A DNA stretch of 7,184 bases, from contig JAKCAB010000627.1 of the NCBI GenBank assembly GCA_021839785.1, positions 1-7,184 on the forward strand, given 5' to 3'. Shown here one piece after another: positions 1 to 6,543 of this stretch. The first letter of the stretch is position 1, and each line of letters starts with the position of its first letter. A model generated the notes under the pieces. The model worked only from the letters and a program-made list of their open reading frames with translations, did no database searches and was not told the origin of the DNA. Origin of the DNA: a bacterium. GTDB lineage: Bacteria; Verrucomicrobiota; Verrucomicrobiae; Limisphaerales; J093. Made by a program: the position numbers and the translations under genes.

Positions 1-6
1 GCGAAA

Positions 7-915
7 TTGAACATCACGGTGATGCTGGGCGGGCCTTCCGCGGAGCGCGAAGTGTCGTTGCGCTCGGGCGCGGCGGTGGCGGCGGCCTTGCGCGAACTGG
101 GGCACGCAGTCACGGAGTTGGATCCCCAACCGGGGCGCTGGCAACTGCCGGCCGGAACGGAGGTCGTGTTCCTGGCCTTGCACGGCACGTACGGCGAAGA
201 CGGCACGGTGCAGCGCGAACTGGACTCGTTGGGCGTGCCTTACACCGGTTGCAACGCCGAGGCTAGCCGGGTGGCCTTCGACAAAATTCTCACCAAGCAG
301 CGTTGTCTCGCGGCCAGTGTGCCCACGCCGCGGTACGAGGTTTTCCGCGCGGCGATCGCTGCCTGGCCGGATGGTTGGCGCCCGCCGGTGGTGCTCAAAC
401 CCGCGCGGCAGGGCTCCAGCGTCGGCCTTGAATTTGTCGAGCGCTCCGAGGATTTGCCGACCGCGCTGGCGCGCGCGCTGGGCCACGACCAGGAAGTGCT
501 GATGGAAGAACGCATCGCCGGCATGGAAACCACCGTGGGCATCCTGGACGGCGTGCCGCTGCCGGTGGTGGAAGTGCAGCCGCGGAGTGGCGGCTACGAT
601 TACACGAACAAGTACACCGCCGGCAAAACCGAGTATTTCTGCCCCGCCCGGCTCAGCCCGGAAACGACCGCGGCCGTGCAGGCGGCGGCGCTGGGCGCTT
701 ACCGGGCGGTGGGCGCGCGCGATTATGCGCGCGTGGACGTGATGGTTTGTCAGGACGGACGACCCTTTGTCCTGGAAGTGAACACGCTGCCGGGCATGAC
801 GGCGCTGAGCCTGTTGCCGAAGGCGGCGGCGGCGGCGGGGCTGGCGTTTGGGCCGCTGTGCCAGCGATTGGTTGATTTGGCGCTGCGCCGCCGACCGGCG
901 GCCAGGCAAAATTGA
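7..915 (+). CDS. ddl: D-alanine--D-alanine ligase (start at or just before window edge)
   Basis: ATP-grasp cytoplasmic ligase that joins two D-alanines for the UDP-MurNAc-pentapeptide branch of peptidoglycan synthesis. From the TTG at 7 it has 302 residues, normal for the family. Visible landmarks: the N-terminal GGPSAEREVSL block with Glu13; ATP-site Lys131 in VLKPARQGSSVG with Ser137; the ERIAGMETTV strand near 169-178; the omega loop YDYTNKY (197-203); Arg242 and Asp244; and the metal and active-site segment LEVNTLPGMT (256-265) with Glu257 and Asn259. These line up with E. coli DdlB residues at a constant offset of 13. Tyr203 matches DdlB Tyr216, which favours D-Ala over D-lactate as second substrate. 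The frame is open to base 1, so a start slightly upstream of the window is possible. The stop lies 2 nt before ftsQ. Confidence 0.96.
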   Translation: MNITVMLGGPSAEREVSLRSGAAVAAALRELGHAVTELDPQPGRWQLPAGTEVVFLALHGTYGEDGTVQRELDSLGVPYTGCNAEASRVAFDKILTKQRCLAASVPTPRYEVFRAAIAAWPDGWRPPVVLKPARQGSSVGLEFVERSEDLPTALARALGHDQEVLMEERIAGMETTVGILDGVPLPVVEVQPRSGGYDYTNKYTAGKTEYFCPARLSPETTAAVQAAALGAYRAVGARDYARVDVMVCQDGRPFVLEVNTLPGMTALSLLPKAAAAAGLAFGPLCQRLVDLALRRRPAARQN

Positions 916-917
916 TT

Positions 918-1871
918 ATGTGGTGGCGACGGCATCGCAACAGCCGGCGGACGCGGCGCGCGGACGTGCTTCGCGTCAAAGCCGCGGTCAAGCGGCAGCC
1001 TCATTGGGGGCGGCGCGTGGTCGTGGCGTTGCTGGTGGCCATCGGCGCCACGCTGGCGATGCACACGGCGCTGCGGTCCTGGACTTCGGTGCGCGACGAT
1101 CTGTTGCTCTCCAATCGCTTTTTCAGCCTGCAGACGATCGAGGTGAACACGAACCTGATCTGGCTGACGCCGCAGCAAATCCTCGCGTGGGCGAACGTCC
1201 GCGTGGGCGACAACCTTCTGGCATTGGACCTGGACCGCATCAAACGCGACCTGGAACTGGTGCCGCAAGTCGAGGAGGCGGCGGTCGAGCGGGTGTTGCC
1301 GCATGTGCTCAGCATTTGCGTGCGCGAACGCCAGCCGCTCGCGCAAGTGCGGGGCGTTTATGCCGATCGTGGCCAGCTTGTGCCGACGGTGTTCTTCCTG
1401 GACGCCCACGCCCGCGTGATGCCGCCGCTGGCCGCAGGCCGGCCGGACCTTCAAGCCGCCTACGCGTCTTTGCCGGTGATCTCCGGCCTGGACAACCGCA
1501 GTCTGCGCGTAGGCCGCGACCTGCCTTCGCCGGGTGTGCGCGCGGCGTTGAACCTGGTTCAAGTTTTTCCGCATTCGCCATTGGCCGGCCAGGTGGGCCT
1601 GAGCAGCCTGGACGTGGCGGAGCCGGACATCGTCCAGGTCACGACGGACCGCGGCGCGGAAATTCGTCTGCCGCTCACGCAACTCGACTGGCAATTGCAG
1701 CGCTGGCGGCTCGTGCACGACGCCGTGGCCCGGCTGGGCCACACCATCCGCTGGCTCGACCTTTCCATGACCAACAACTGTCCGGTGCTCTGGGAAACCG
1801 GGGAGCCGGAACCGCCGGCGCCGCCCCCGCGGCCGGTGGAAACCACCTTCAACGGAGGCAGGCATGTTTGA
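918..1871 (+). CDS. ftsQ: Cell division protein FtsQ (POTRA-domain divisome protein)
   Basis: Bitopic inner-membrane divisome protein that links early Z-ring proteins to the FtsB/FtsL and septal synthase complex. Length is 317 residues from ATG 918. The N-terminal 33 residues are strongly basic (WWRRHRNSRRTRR), followed by one hydrophobic segment at about 34-52, giving an N-in, C-out topology. A POTRA domain spans about 69-140: the FSLQTIEV strand, then GDNLLALDLDRIKRDLELVP, and the typical end VERVLPHVLSICVRERQPLA. The rest is the beta domain, ending in a proline-rich tail (EPPAPPPRPVE). Only a weak AGG (904-906) precedes the ATG; a TTG at 912 overlapping the ddl stop is an alternative start. 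The 3' end overlaps ftsA by 8 nt, suggesting translational coupling. Sequence conservation is low, as usual for FtsQ; the call rests on architecture and position between ddl and ftsA. Confidence 0.92.
   Translation: MWWRRHRNSRRTRRADVLRVKAAVKRQPHWGRRVVVALLVAIGATLAMHTALRSWTSVRDDLLLSNRFFSLQTIEVNTNLIWLTPQQILAWANVRVGDNLLALDLDRIKRDLELVPQVEEAAVERVLPHVLSICVRERQPLAQVRGVYADRGQLVPTVFFLDAHARVMPPLAAGRPDLQAAYASLPVISGLDNRSLRVGRDLPSPGVRAALNLVQVFPHSPLAGQVGLSSLDVAEPDIVQVTTDRGAEIRLPLTQLDWQLQRWRLVHDAVARLGHTIRWLDLSMTNNCPVLWETGEPEPPAPPPRPVETTFNGGRHV
1854..1858 (+). promoter_or_regulatory. Shine-Dalgarno site for ftsA
   Basis: GGAGG lies 5 nt before the ftsA ATG, inside the end of ftsQ. It is the only strong Shine-Dalgarno sequence before any gene start in the window, and it fixes the ftsA start at 1864. 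Confidence 0.8.
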
Positions 1872-3096
1872 CCCCGCACCCCAACTCGTGGTCGGTTTGG
1901 AGATCGGCACCAGCAAGGTTTGCGCCGTGGTGGGCGAACTGGGCGCCGAGGGTTCCTTGAGCATCATCGGCCTCGGCCAGGCCCGGTCGCGTGGCGTCCG
2001 CAAAGGCGAGATCGTGGACACGACCGCCGCTGCCGAGGACGTGCGCACCGCCATCGCCGAGGCCGAGCAGATGGCCGACGCGGAAATCCGCAGTGTCTTT
2101 CTGGGCGTCTCCGGCGCGCACCTGCAAGGTTGCGACAACCGCGGCCGGCACAACATCCCTTCGCACGATCGCGAGATCATGGACGAAGACGTGCAGGACG
2201 TGGTCCGCAACGCCAAGGCGATCAACCTCCCGGCTGACCGGCATGTCATCCACGTGATCCGGCAACATTTCATCGTGGATGGCCAGGAAGGCATCATCAA
2301 TCCGGTGGGCATGCTCGGCGCGCACATGGAGGTGGACGTTCACGTCGTGCACGGCATCACCAACCGCCTGCAAACGCCCATCCGCGTCGTCAAGAGCCTC
2401 CAGCTTGAGGTCGAAAACATCGTGTTCAACGGCATCGCCTCCTCGCTGGCCGTGTTGACGGCGGCGGAAAAAGAGCGGGGCACGTTGGTCATCGACCTGG
2501 GCGCCGGCATCACCGAGTTCACGGTCTATGCCGACGGCATCATCCGCCACACCGGCACGCTGGCGGTGGGCGGCGACCACGTGACCAACGATCTCGCTTA
2601 CGGGCTGAAGGTGGCGATGGGCCGAGCCGAGACGTTAAAGATCGAGCACGGCGCCGCTTCGGCGGGACCTGAAGTCAAAGGTCGAACCCTGCCTTTGCCC
2701 AGCGACCTCGGTTTGCCCGACCGGGTGGTTAACCTGGAACACCTCCGCCGCATCATGTGTGCCCGTCTCGAGGAGACGTTCGAGATTATCGCCGGCGAAC
2801 TGGATGCCGCCGGTTTGCTGGAATGTCTGCGGGCCGGGGCGGTGCTTTGCGGGGGCGGCGCCCGCGTGCCGGACATCGACAAGCTGGCGGAGCGCGTGCT
2901 GGGCATGCCGGTGGCGCTGGGGCGGACCAAGTCGATCAACGGCCTGGTGGCCACGCTCGATCAGCCGGAATTCGCCACCGGCATCGGCCTGGTCAAGTTT
3001 GGCTCCTTCCAAAGTCAACGGTCGCGGGGCCCGCGCTGGGCCGAGGAACTCCGCAAGAAATTGGGTGCGCTCGGCACCGTGTTGCGTCGCGGTTGA
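1864..3096 (+). CDS. ftsA: Cell division protein FtsA (actin-like Z-ring membrane anchor)
   Basis: Actin-fold ATPase that binds the FtsZ tail and tethers the Z-ring to the cytoplasmic membrane. It has 410 residues, close to E. coli FtsA (420). Phosphate-1 motif GLEIGTSKVCAVVGE is at 11-25. The FtsA-specific 1C/SHS2 region follows at about 85-165 (HVIHVIRQHFIVD, then GIINPVGMLG). Phosphate-2 is at 209-219 (VIDLGAGITEF, Asp211), and the adenosine motif around 326-335 contains GGG at 330-332. The last 19 residues, starting at Trp392 (WAEELRKKLG...VLRRG), form a basic amphipathic helix of the kind that serves as the membrane-targeting sequence. Phosphate-2 differs mildly from the common DIGGGTTD pattern (GAG, Ile-Thr-Glu), but the fold landmarks are complete. 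The start overlaps ftsQ by 8 nt behind a strong GGAGG, and ftsZ follows after 19 nt. Confidence 0.97.
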   Translation: MFDPAPQLVVGLEIGTSKVCAVVGELGAEGSLSIIGLGQARSRGVRKGEIVDTTAAAEDVRTAIAEAEQMADAEIRSVFLGVSGAHLQGCDNRGRHNIPSHDREIMDEDVQDVVRNAKAINLPADRHVIHVIRQHFIVDGQEGIINPVGMLGAHMEVDVHVVHGITNRLQTPIRVVKSLQLEVENIVFNGIASSLAVLTAAEKERGTLVIDLGAGITEFTVYADGIIRHTGTLAVGGDHVTNDLAYGLKVAMGRAETLKIEHGAASAGPEVKGRTLPLPSDLGLPDRVVNLEHLRRIMCARLEETFEIIAGELDAAGLLECLRAGAVLCGGGARVPDIDKLAERVLGMPVALGRTKSINGLVATLDQPEFATGIGLVKFGSFQSQRSRGPRWAEELRKKLGALGTVLRRG

Positions 3097-3115
3097 ACCG
3101 TTAAAGTCCACGACC

Positions 3116-4447
3116 ATGAACCCAGAAACCACTCTCCAAGCAGGCGCCTCCGGCGTGGTCAAGGCACCCACCGCGAAGATCATCGGCGTCGGCGGCGCGG
3201 GGCTCCAGGCCGTCGAGCACATGAGCCGGGTCGGGGTGGGCGGCGCGGCGTTGGCCGCCGTGCACACCGACGCCCGGCTGCTCGGCGAATCCGCCATCGC
3301 GGACAAACTGCTCCTTGGCTCACAACTCACGCGCGGTTTGAAGGTCGGCGAACCGGAACTCGGCCGCGCGGTGGCCGAGGCCGAAGCCCACCGGCTGCGT
3401 CACCTCTGCGAAGGCGCGGACCTCGTGATCGTTGTGGCCGGACTGGGTGGCAACACCGCTTCGGGCGCGGCGCCGGTGCTCGCGCGTGTGGCCCGCGAAA
3501 ACGGCGCGCTGGTGCTCGCGCTGGTGGCCCTGCCATTCGACTTCGAAGGGCGGCGGCGCCAACAACAGGCGCAGGCGGCGTTGAGCCGGTTGCGCACCGC
3601 CGCCGATGCGGTCATTTGCCTGCCCAACCAGAAGGTTTCCAACCTCATCGACGAGAAGACCAGTCTCCCCGAGGCGATGCAGATCATCGACGACCTGCTG
3701 ACGCAAGGCGTGCGCGGGCTGTTGCGCCTGGTGATGCGCGGCGGGCTGATCAATGTCGATTTCGCCGACCTCTGCCACGTCGTGCGGGGGCGGCAGGCGG
3801 AGAGCTATTTCGCCACCGCCGAGGCCGCGGGCGAGGCCCGCGCGCGGGAGGTGGTCGAGCGATTGGTGCGCCACCCGCTGCTCGATGACGGCCGGTTGCT
3901 CGCGGAGGCGGACGCCGTCCTTGTGAGCCTCAACGGCGGTCCCGGCCTTTCGCTCAAAGAGGTGAACCAGGTGATGGAACAGATCAACCGCCTGGCCGAA
4001 AACGCGCAGGTGATCATGGGCGCGACGATCGATCCGGCGCTGGCGGACCGCCTGGCGGTGACCCTGGTCGCCGCGCGCCGAACGGCCACCGAACCGGCTG
4101 ACGTTCGGCGACCTGAGGCCAGCGACGAAGCCGAGCCGCCGGCCTCGGAGTTCCCGACGCGGGATGCCGACCTGGACGGGGCGCGCTTCGACGAGGCGCG
4201 CGCGCCGCGGGCGGCGCAACGCTATGTGCCCCCGCCGCCCGATTTGACCCCGGAAGAGGCGCAGCGTTTGCTCGGGCATCGACGCCGGGGCGCCGCGGGG
4301 CCGCGGCCGAAGCTCAAAGCGCAACAAGGCGTGCTGCCGCTCGAGGTGGTCTCCAAAGGCCGCTTTGCCAAGAGCGAGCCGACCGTGCATCGCGGGGAAG
4401 ACCTGGACACGCCCACGTACATCCGGCGCGGCGTGGCCCTGAACTGA
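3116..4447 (+). CDS. ftsZ: Cell division protein FtsZ, divergent nucleotide-binding loops
   Basis: Tubulin-family GTPase that forms the division ring. It has 443 residues from ATG 3116; no clear Shine-Dalgarno precedes it. The start is chosen because the glycine-rich T1 strand (KIIGVGGAGLQAV) begins at residue 21, as usual. Conserved features are the HTDARLL strand, PFDFEG, NQKVSNLIDEKTSL, the T7 catalytic loop NVDFAD (213-218), and a C-terminal subdomain ending near residue 325 (LAVTLVAARR). A charged, proline-rich linker of about 100 residues leads to the tail peptide DLDTPTYIRR (429-438), the expected FtsA-binding motif. Unusual: the T4 tubulin signature reads GGNTASG (111-117) instead of GGGTGTG; the T3 loop is KVGEP instead of GAGANP, one residue shorter; T1 has Gln31 and the T2 region His where E. 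coli has Asn24 and Asn43. FtsZ identity is secure from the T7 loop, tail and position; normal GTPase activity is not. Confidence 0.95.
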   Translation: MNPETTLQAGASGVVKAPTAKIIGVGGAGLQAVEHMSRVGVGGAALAAVHTDARLLGESAIADKLLLGSQLTRGLKVGEPELGRAVAEAEAHRLRHLCEGADLVIVVAGLGGNTASGAAPVLARVARENGALVLALVALPFDFEGRRRQQQAQAALSRLRTAADAVICLPNQKVSNLIDEKTSLPEAMQIIDDLLTQGVRGLLRLVMRGGLINVDFADLCHVVRGRQAESYFATAEAAGEARAREVVERLVRHPLLDDGRLLAEADAVLVSLNGGPGLSLKEVNQVMEQINRLAENAQVIMGATIDPALADRLAVTLVAARRTATEPADVRRPEASDEAEPPASEFPTRDADLDGARFDEARAPRAAQRYVPPPPDLTPEEAQRLLGHRRRGAAGPRPKLKAQQGVLPLEVVSKGRFAKSEPTVHRGEDLDTPTYIRRGVALN

Positions 4448-4467
4448 CGCGGGGGGGCCAAAACGAG

Positions 4468-4498
4468 CCGGCCGGCGTCCTGTTGGGGAGCCGGCCGG
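4468..4498 (-). terminator. GC-rich hairpin between convergent ftsZ and efp
   Basis: Arms CCGGCCGGC (4468-4476) and GCCGGCCGG (4490-4498) pair over 9 bp. After a one-base bulge at 4477, TCC (4478-4480) pairs with GGA (4487-4489), leaving a 6-nt loop. Read on the - strand, the stem is followed four bases later by TTTT (4463-4460), which fits an intrinsic terminator for efp. On the + strand there is no T-run, so any action on the ftsZ transcript would rely on the hairpin alone. Confidence 0.6.
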
Positions 4499-4532
4499 AA
4501 GTGGCAAAATCAGAAGAGCGGGGCGCGGCCGG

Positions 4533-5090
4533 TTACGCGCGTTCCATGTACTTTCCGGTGCGCGTGTCCACTTTGATCTTCTCGCCGGTGTTGATGAACA
4601 ACGGCACCTGGACGCTGATCCCGGTCTCGAGCGCGACGGTCTTTTGCACGTTGTTGGCCGAATCGCCGCGGATGCCTTCGGGCGCGTCCGAAACGGTGAG
4701 GACCACGGACGCCGGCAGTTCGATCTGGACCGCGCGTTCCTCGACGAAGGTCACGGTCACCGGGGTGTTGTCCACCAGGTAATTCTTCGCGTCGCCCACC
4801 ACCTCGGGCGAGAGCGTCACGGTCTCGAAGTCCTCCGGATCGGTGAACACGAAGTCCTCCCCGTCCATGTAACTGAACTCCATTTTGCGGGCGAAAAGGG
4901 GCACGATCTCCACGCGTTCGGTGGAGCTGAACCGCACGTCCGAGGATTTGCCGGAGCGGACACTCCGGAGGGTGGCTTGCACGAAGGCCCGGAGGTTGCC
5001 GGGCGTGCGGTGCTGGGTCTCCAAGACCACGCACACGTCGCCGTTGTGCATCACCGCCATGCCACGCCTCAAGTCGTTAGCTGAAGCCAT
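4533..5090 (-). CDS. efp: Elongation factor P with Asn at the modification site
   Basis: Translation factor that binds between the ribosomal P and E sites and relieves stalling at polyproline stretches. The product is 185 residues, the usual length: an N-terminal KOW-like domain (about 1-65), then two OB domains. The C-terminal domain carries the family signature ALETGISVQVPLFINTGEKI, followed by KVDTRTGKY. The start at 5090 (MASANDLRRGMAV) matches the normal EF-P N-terminus; the frame stays open upstream to about 5498, but that extension looks non-coding. No good Shine-Dalgarno precedes the ATG. The domain I tip loop reads HRTPGNLRAF, so residue 32 is Asn where E. coli-type proteins have a lysine (beta-lysylated) and EarP-type proteins an arginine (rhamnosylated). 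It is convergent with ftsZ and shares the hairpin between them. The proline-rich tails of FtsQ and FtsZ are possible local clients (inference). Confidence 0.96.
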   Translation of the reverse strand: MASANDLRRGMAVMHNGDVCVVLETQHRTPGNLRAFVQATLRSVRSGKSSDVRFSSTERVEIVPLFARKMEFSYMDGEDFVFTDPEDFETVTLSPEVVGDAKNYLVDNTPVTVTFVEERAVQIELPASVVLTVSDAPEGIRGDSANNVQKTVALETGISVQVPLFINTGEKIKVDTRTGKYMERA

Positions 5091-5118
5091 AAACGCTGTA
5101 TTCTGCTCGATTGGATTT

Positions 5119-5163
5119 CCCGGCCGGAATGGCGCGGGAAGGGGAGAGTAGCCGCCGGCCGGG
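5119..5163. repeat. Inverted repeat in the efp upstream region
   Basis: CCCGGCCGG at 5119-5127 and CCGGCCGGG at 5155-5163 can pair over 9 bp around a 27-nt loop, 29-73 nt upstream of the efp start. It contains the same palindromic octamer, CCGGCCGG, as the hairpin beyond the efp stop. A second small hairpin, GGGCT/AGCCC (5161-5176, 6-nt loop), abuts it. Possible roles are a 5' UTR structure or a regulator site; neither is shown by the sequence. Confidence 0.4.
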
Positions 5164-5392
5164 CTCATGCAAGCCCGCAATTTTCGCAATTCCAGCGCGG
5201 GGCGCATCTCGTTTCTGGACAAGTCCAGGGAGGAGTCAGTGTGCGGGAAGAGCAGAGGCCCGCGGCCGGGACGCCAGCAGAAGGTCTCCAGACACGGCGG
5301 GGCTTCGTCCCCCTCGGGAGTCCAGAATTGGCCCGGTCGCTTGAACCGACCTTGATATTGCCGGCGGGTGCTCTCCCTCGCCCCCTCGCCGC

Positions 5393-5429
5393 CCCGCCCG
5401 ATAAGCCATCCGCTCCGGATGCGGGCGGG
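5393..5429. repeat. Two-tier GC-rich hairpin
   Basis: An outer stem CCCGCCCG (5393-5400) pairs with CGGGCGGG (5422-5429). An inner stem CATCCG (5407-5412) pairs with CGGATG (5416-5421) around a CTC loop, and ATAAGC (5401-5406) bulges on one side. That gives 14 perfect base pairs in 37 nt. No T-run follows on either strand, so it is not a standard intrinsic terminator. A dispersed palindromic repeat or a structured leader element are possible explanations. Confidence 0.5.
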
Positions 5430-5434
5430 AATAC

Positions 5435-5458
5435 GCCACTTTCGCCGCCACTTTCGCC
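5435..5458. repeat. 12-nt tandem duplication
   Basis: The unit GCCACTTTCGCC occurs twice back to back (5435-5446 and 5447-5458), directly after the two-tier hairpin. It lies 166 nt before the chosen deacetylase start. Confidence 0.7.
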
Positions 5459-5623
5459 GCCCCCGCGCTCGCTTTGCCTGAGACAACGGTCGAGTCACAC
5501 GGTACCCATGGGCTGGCCAGATCCGATCAACGAGCCATGCGAACTGGCAGCGGCACTCAACGCCGCAGGTTCACGCAGGTTGAGCTTGATCTGCGAGGCC
5601 GGAAACGCCAGAACGCCGGCCTT

Positions 5624-6400
5624 GTGTCGCTGAACTTCGATTCTCAATGGTCGCGCCGCCGCTGGCTCCGGGCGAGCGCGCTCGCGCTTTTGGGGGGCAC
5701 GTTCTACGGTTCATTTGCCGCCCAGACCTCCGCGCCCGGACAGTTGATCACGCACGGGCCGTCCACGCAGAAACGAATCGCCCTGACCTTCGATGACGGA
5801 CCGGGGCCGGAGACGCCCAAATTCCTAGCTTTGCTCGAAAAGCACCGCGTTCACGCCACGTTTTTTGTGCTGGGCGAACTGGTGGCCTTGCGCGGCGCCG
5901 TGCTGAAACAGGCCATCCAAGCCGGGCACGAAATTGCTTCGCATACGTACAACCACGTTAATTACAAGGCGCATTACAAAACGGTGCTCGCCAAAGTCAC
6001 GGCCCGCGGCGGCAAACAGTCGGAAGCCGAGGCGCAGGCGAAGCAGGACTTGATCGCCGACATGCGCAAAACGCAGGCGGCGATCGAAAAGGCGTCAGGC
6101 ATTAAGGTGAAGTATTGCCGGATGCCGAACGGGATCGACCGGCCCTGGGTGCGGGCGGCGGCGAAAGAGGCGGGGGTGACGTTGGTGAACTGGACTTACG
6201 GCGCCGATTGGAATTCAGGCTCGGCCAGTACGCTGCTTCCCGGCTACTTGGGCGCGCTGCGTCCGGGCGCCATTTTGCTCATGCACGATGGCGGCAGTCA
6301 CCGCGCGAAAACGCTGACCATCGCCGAGGCGGTGATCAAGGCGGCGCGCGTGAAGGGCCTCGAAATGGTGACGCTGAGCGAATTGCTGAAAGGCGCTTAG
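5624..6400 (+). CDS. Secreted polysaccharide deacetylase, NodB homology domain
   Basis: Predicted metal-dependent carbohydrate esterase (CE4/NodB family) that removes acetyl groups from N-acetylated sugars outside the cytoplasm; the exact substrate (peptidoglycan, chitin-like or exopolysaccharide) cannot be told from sequence. From GTG 5624 it has 258 residues. All five NodB motifs are present: TFDDGP (Asp57-Asp58), SHTYNH with metal ligands His107 and His111, RMPNG (166-170), the aromatic YGADW segment, and LLMHDG with His221. The N-terminus SRRRWLRASALALLGG (10-25) resembles a twin-arginine export signal, with possible cleavage near residue 32-33. A charged, helix-like insert (about 112-160) separates motifs 2 and 3. 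Start choice is uncertain: ATG 5537 or TTG 5474 are in frame, but would put the signal 30-50 residues inside the protein. No start has a good Shine-Dalgarno. The neighbours suggest envelope metabolism but no operon. Confidence 0.9.
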   Translation: MSLNFDSQWSRRRWLRASALALLGGTFYGSFAAQTSAPGQLITHGPSTQKRIALTFDDGPGPETPKFLALLEKHRVHATFFVLGELVALRGAVLKQAIQAGHEIASHTYNHVNYKAHYKTVLAKVTARGGKQSEAEAQAKQDLIADMRKTQAAIEKASGIKVKYCRMPNGIDRPWVRAAAKEAGVTLVNWTYGADWNSGSASTLLPGYLGALRPGAILLMHDGGSHRAKTLTIAEAVIKAARVKGLEMVTLSELLKGA

Positions 6401-6507
6401 CCTGGAGGTTTCACGCCAGGCGGACGCTGCGCCGACTTGTAGTTGGCTTCCGCGTCTGGACACCGGAAGGCGGATGGACACGGGTGCTTCGCCGGGCCGA
6501 ACTTTGT

Positions 6508-6543
6508 GCAATTTCTGTCACAATTGCGACATTTTATGTGACA
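6508..6543. repeat. AT-rich cluster of inverted repeats between convergent genes
   Basis: GCAATT (6508-6513) and AATTGC (6522-6527) form a 6-bp stem with an 8-nt loop, followed on the + strand by GACATTTTATG. Overlapping this, TGTCAC (6516-6521) and GTGACA (6538-6543) form a second inverted repeat. TGTCACAATTGCGACA (6516-6531) is itself a near-palindrome, with one mismatched pair. The patch is clearly richer in AT than its surroundings and ends at the DUF2851 stop codon. It may be a weak bidirectional terminator or a binding site. A weaker GCCTGG/CCAGGC hairpin sits directly at the deacetylase stop (6400-6421). Confidence 0.35.

Larger units (their letters stand above)
5091..5623. other. Gene-poor spacer between divergent efp and deacetylase genes
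   Basis: About 530 nt lying between two divergently transcribed genes, so it should contain both promoters. I could not identify convincing -35/-10 pairs for either. Open frames exist on both strands, but their translations are Arg/Pro/Ser-rich with no recognisable motif, as expected of high-GC non-coding DNA. The deacetylase frame itself stays open back to a TTG at 5474. The stretch holds several inverted repeats (5119-5163, 5161-5176, 5393-5429), a CTGGA/TCCAG hairpin at 5215-5228, GGGG/CCCC around CTTCGT at 5299-5312, a pyrimidine-rich run at about 5369-5399 and a 12-nt tandem duplication. I see no tRNA or recognised riboswitch. Confidence 0.6.

Noticed and set aside
1894..1911. Glu13 instead of Asp in the FtsA phosphate-1 motif (GLEIGTSK)
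   Set aside because: E. coli FtsA also has Glu at this position (GLEIGTAK), so it is normal for the family.
750..2327. Long open frame (525 codons) on the - strand across ddl, ftsQ and ftsA
   Set aside because: It is antisense to clearly recognisable genes, and its translation is Arg/Ala/His-rich without motifs. Long antisense frames are expected opposite high-GC genes.
3320..4507. Long - strand open frame (395 codons) opposite ftsZ
   Set aside because: Shadow of the ftsZ codon bias; no domain or start signal, and it would run through the intergenic hairpin.
5393..5429. Resemblance of the two-tier hairpin to E. coli REP elements (GGATGCGG, ATAAG)
   Set aside because: The likeness is limited to a few bases and the host is a different phylum; only a genome-wide copy count could support a REP-like label.
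5091..5498. N-terminal extension of EF-P or a separate - strand gene upstream of efp
   Set aside because: EF-P starts normally at 5090 with full family length. The upstream translation is low-complexity and lacks any conserved motif.
5111..5633. Small + strand open frames in the efp-deacetylase gap
   Set aside because: Short, overlapping in different frames, Arg/Pro/Ser-rich and without recognisable homology or ribosome-binding sites.
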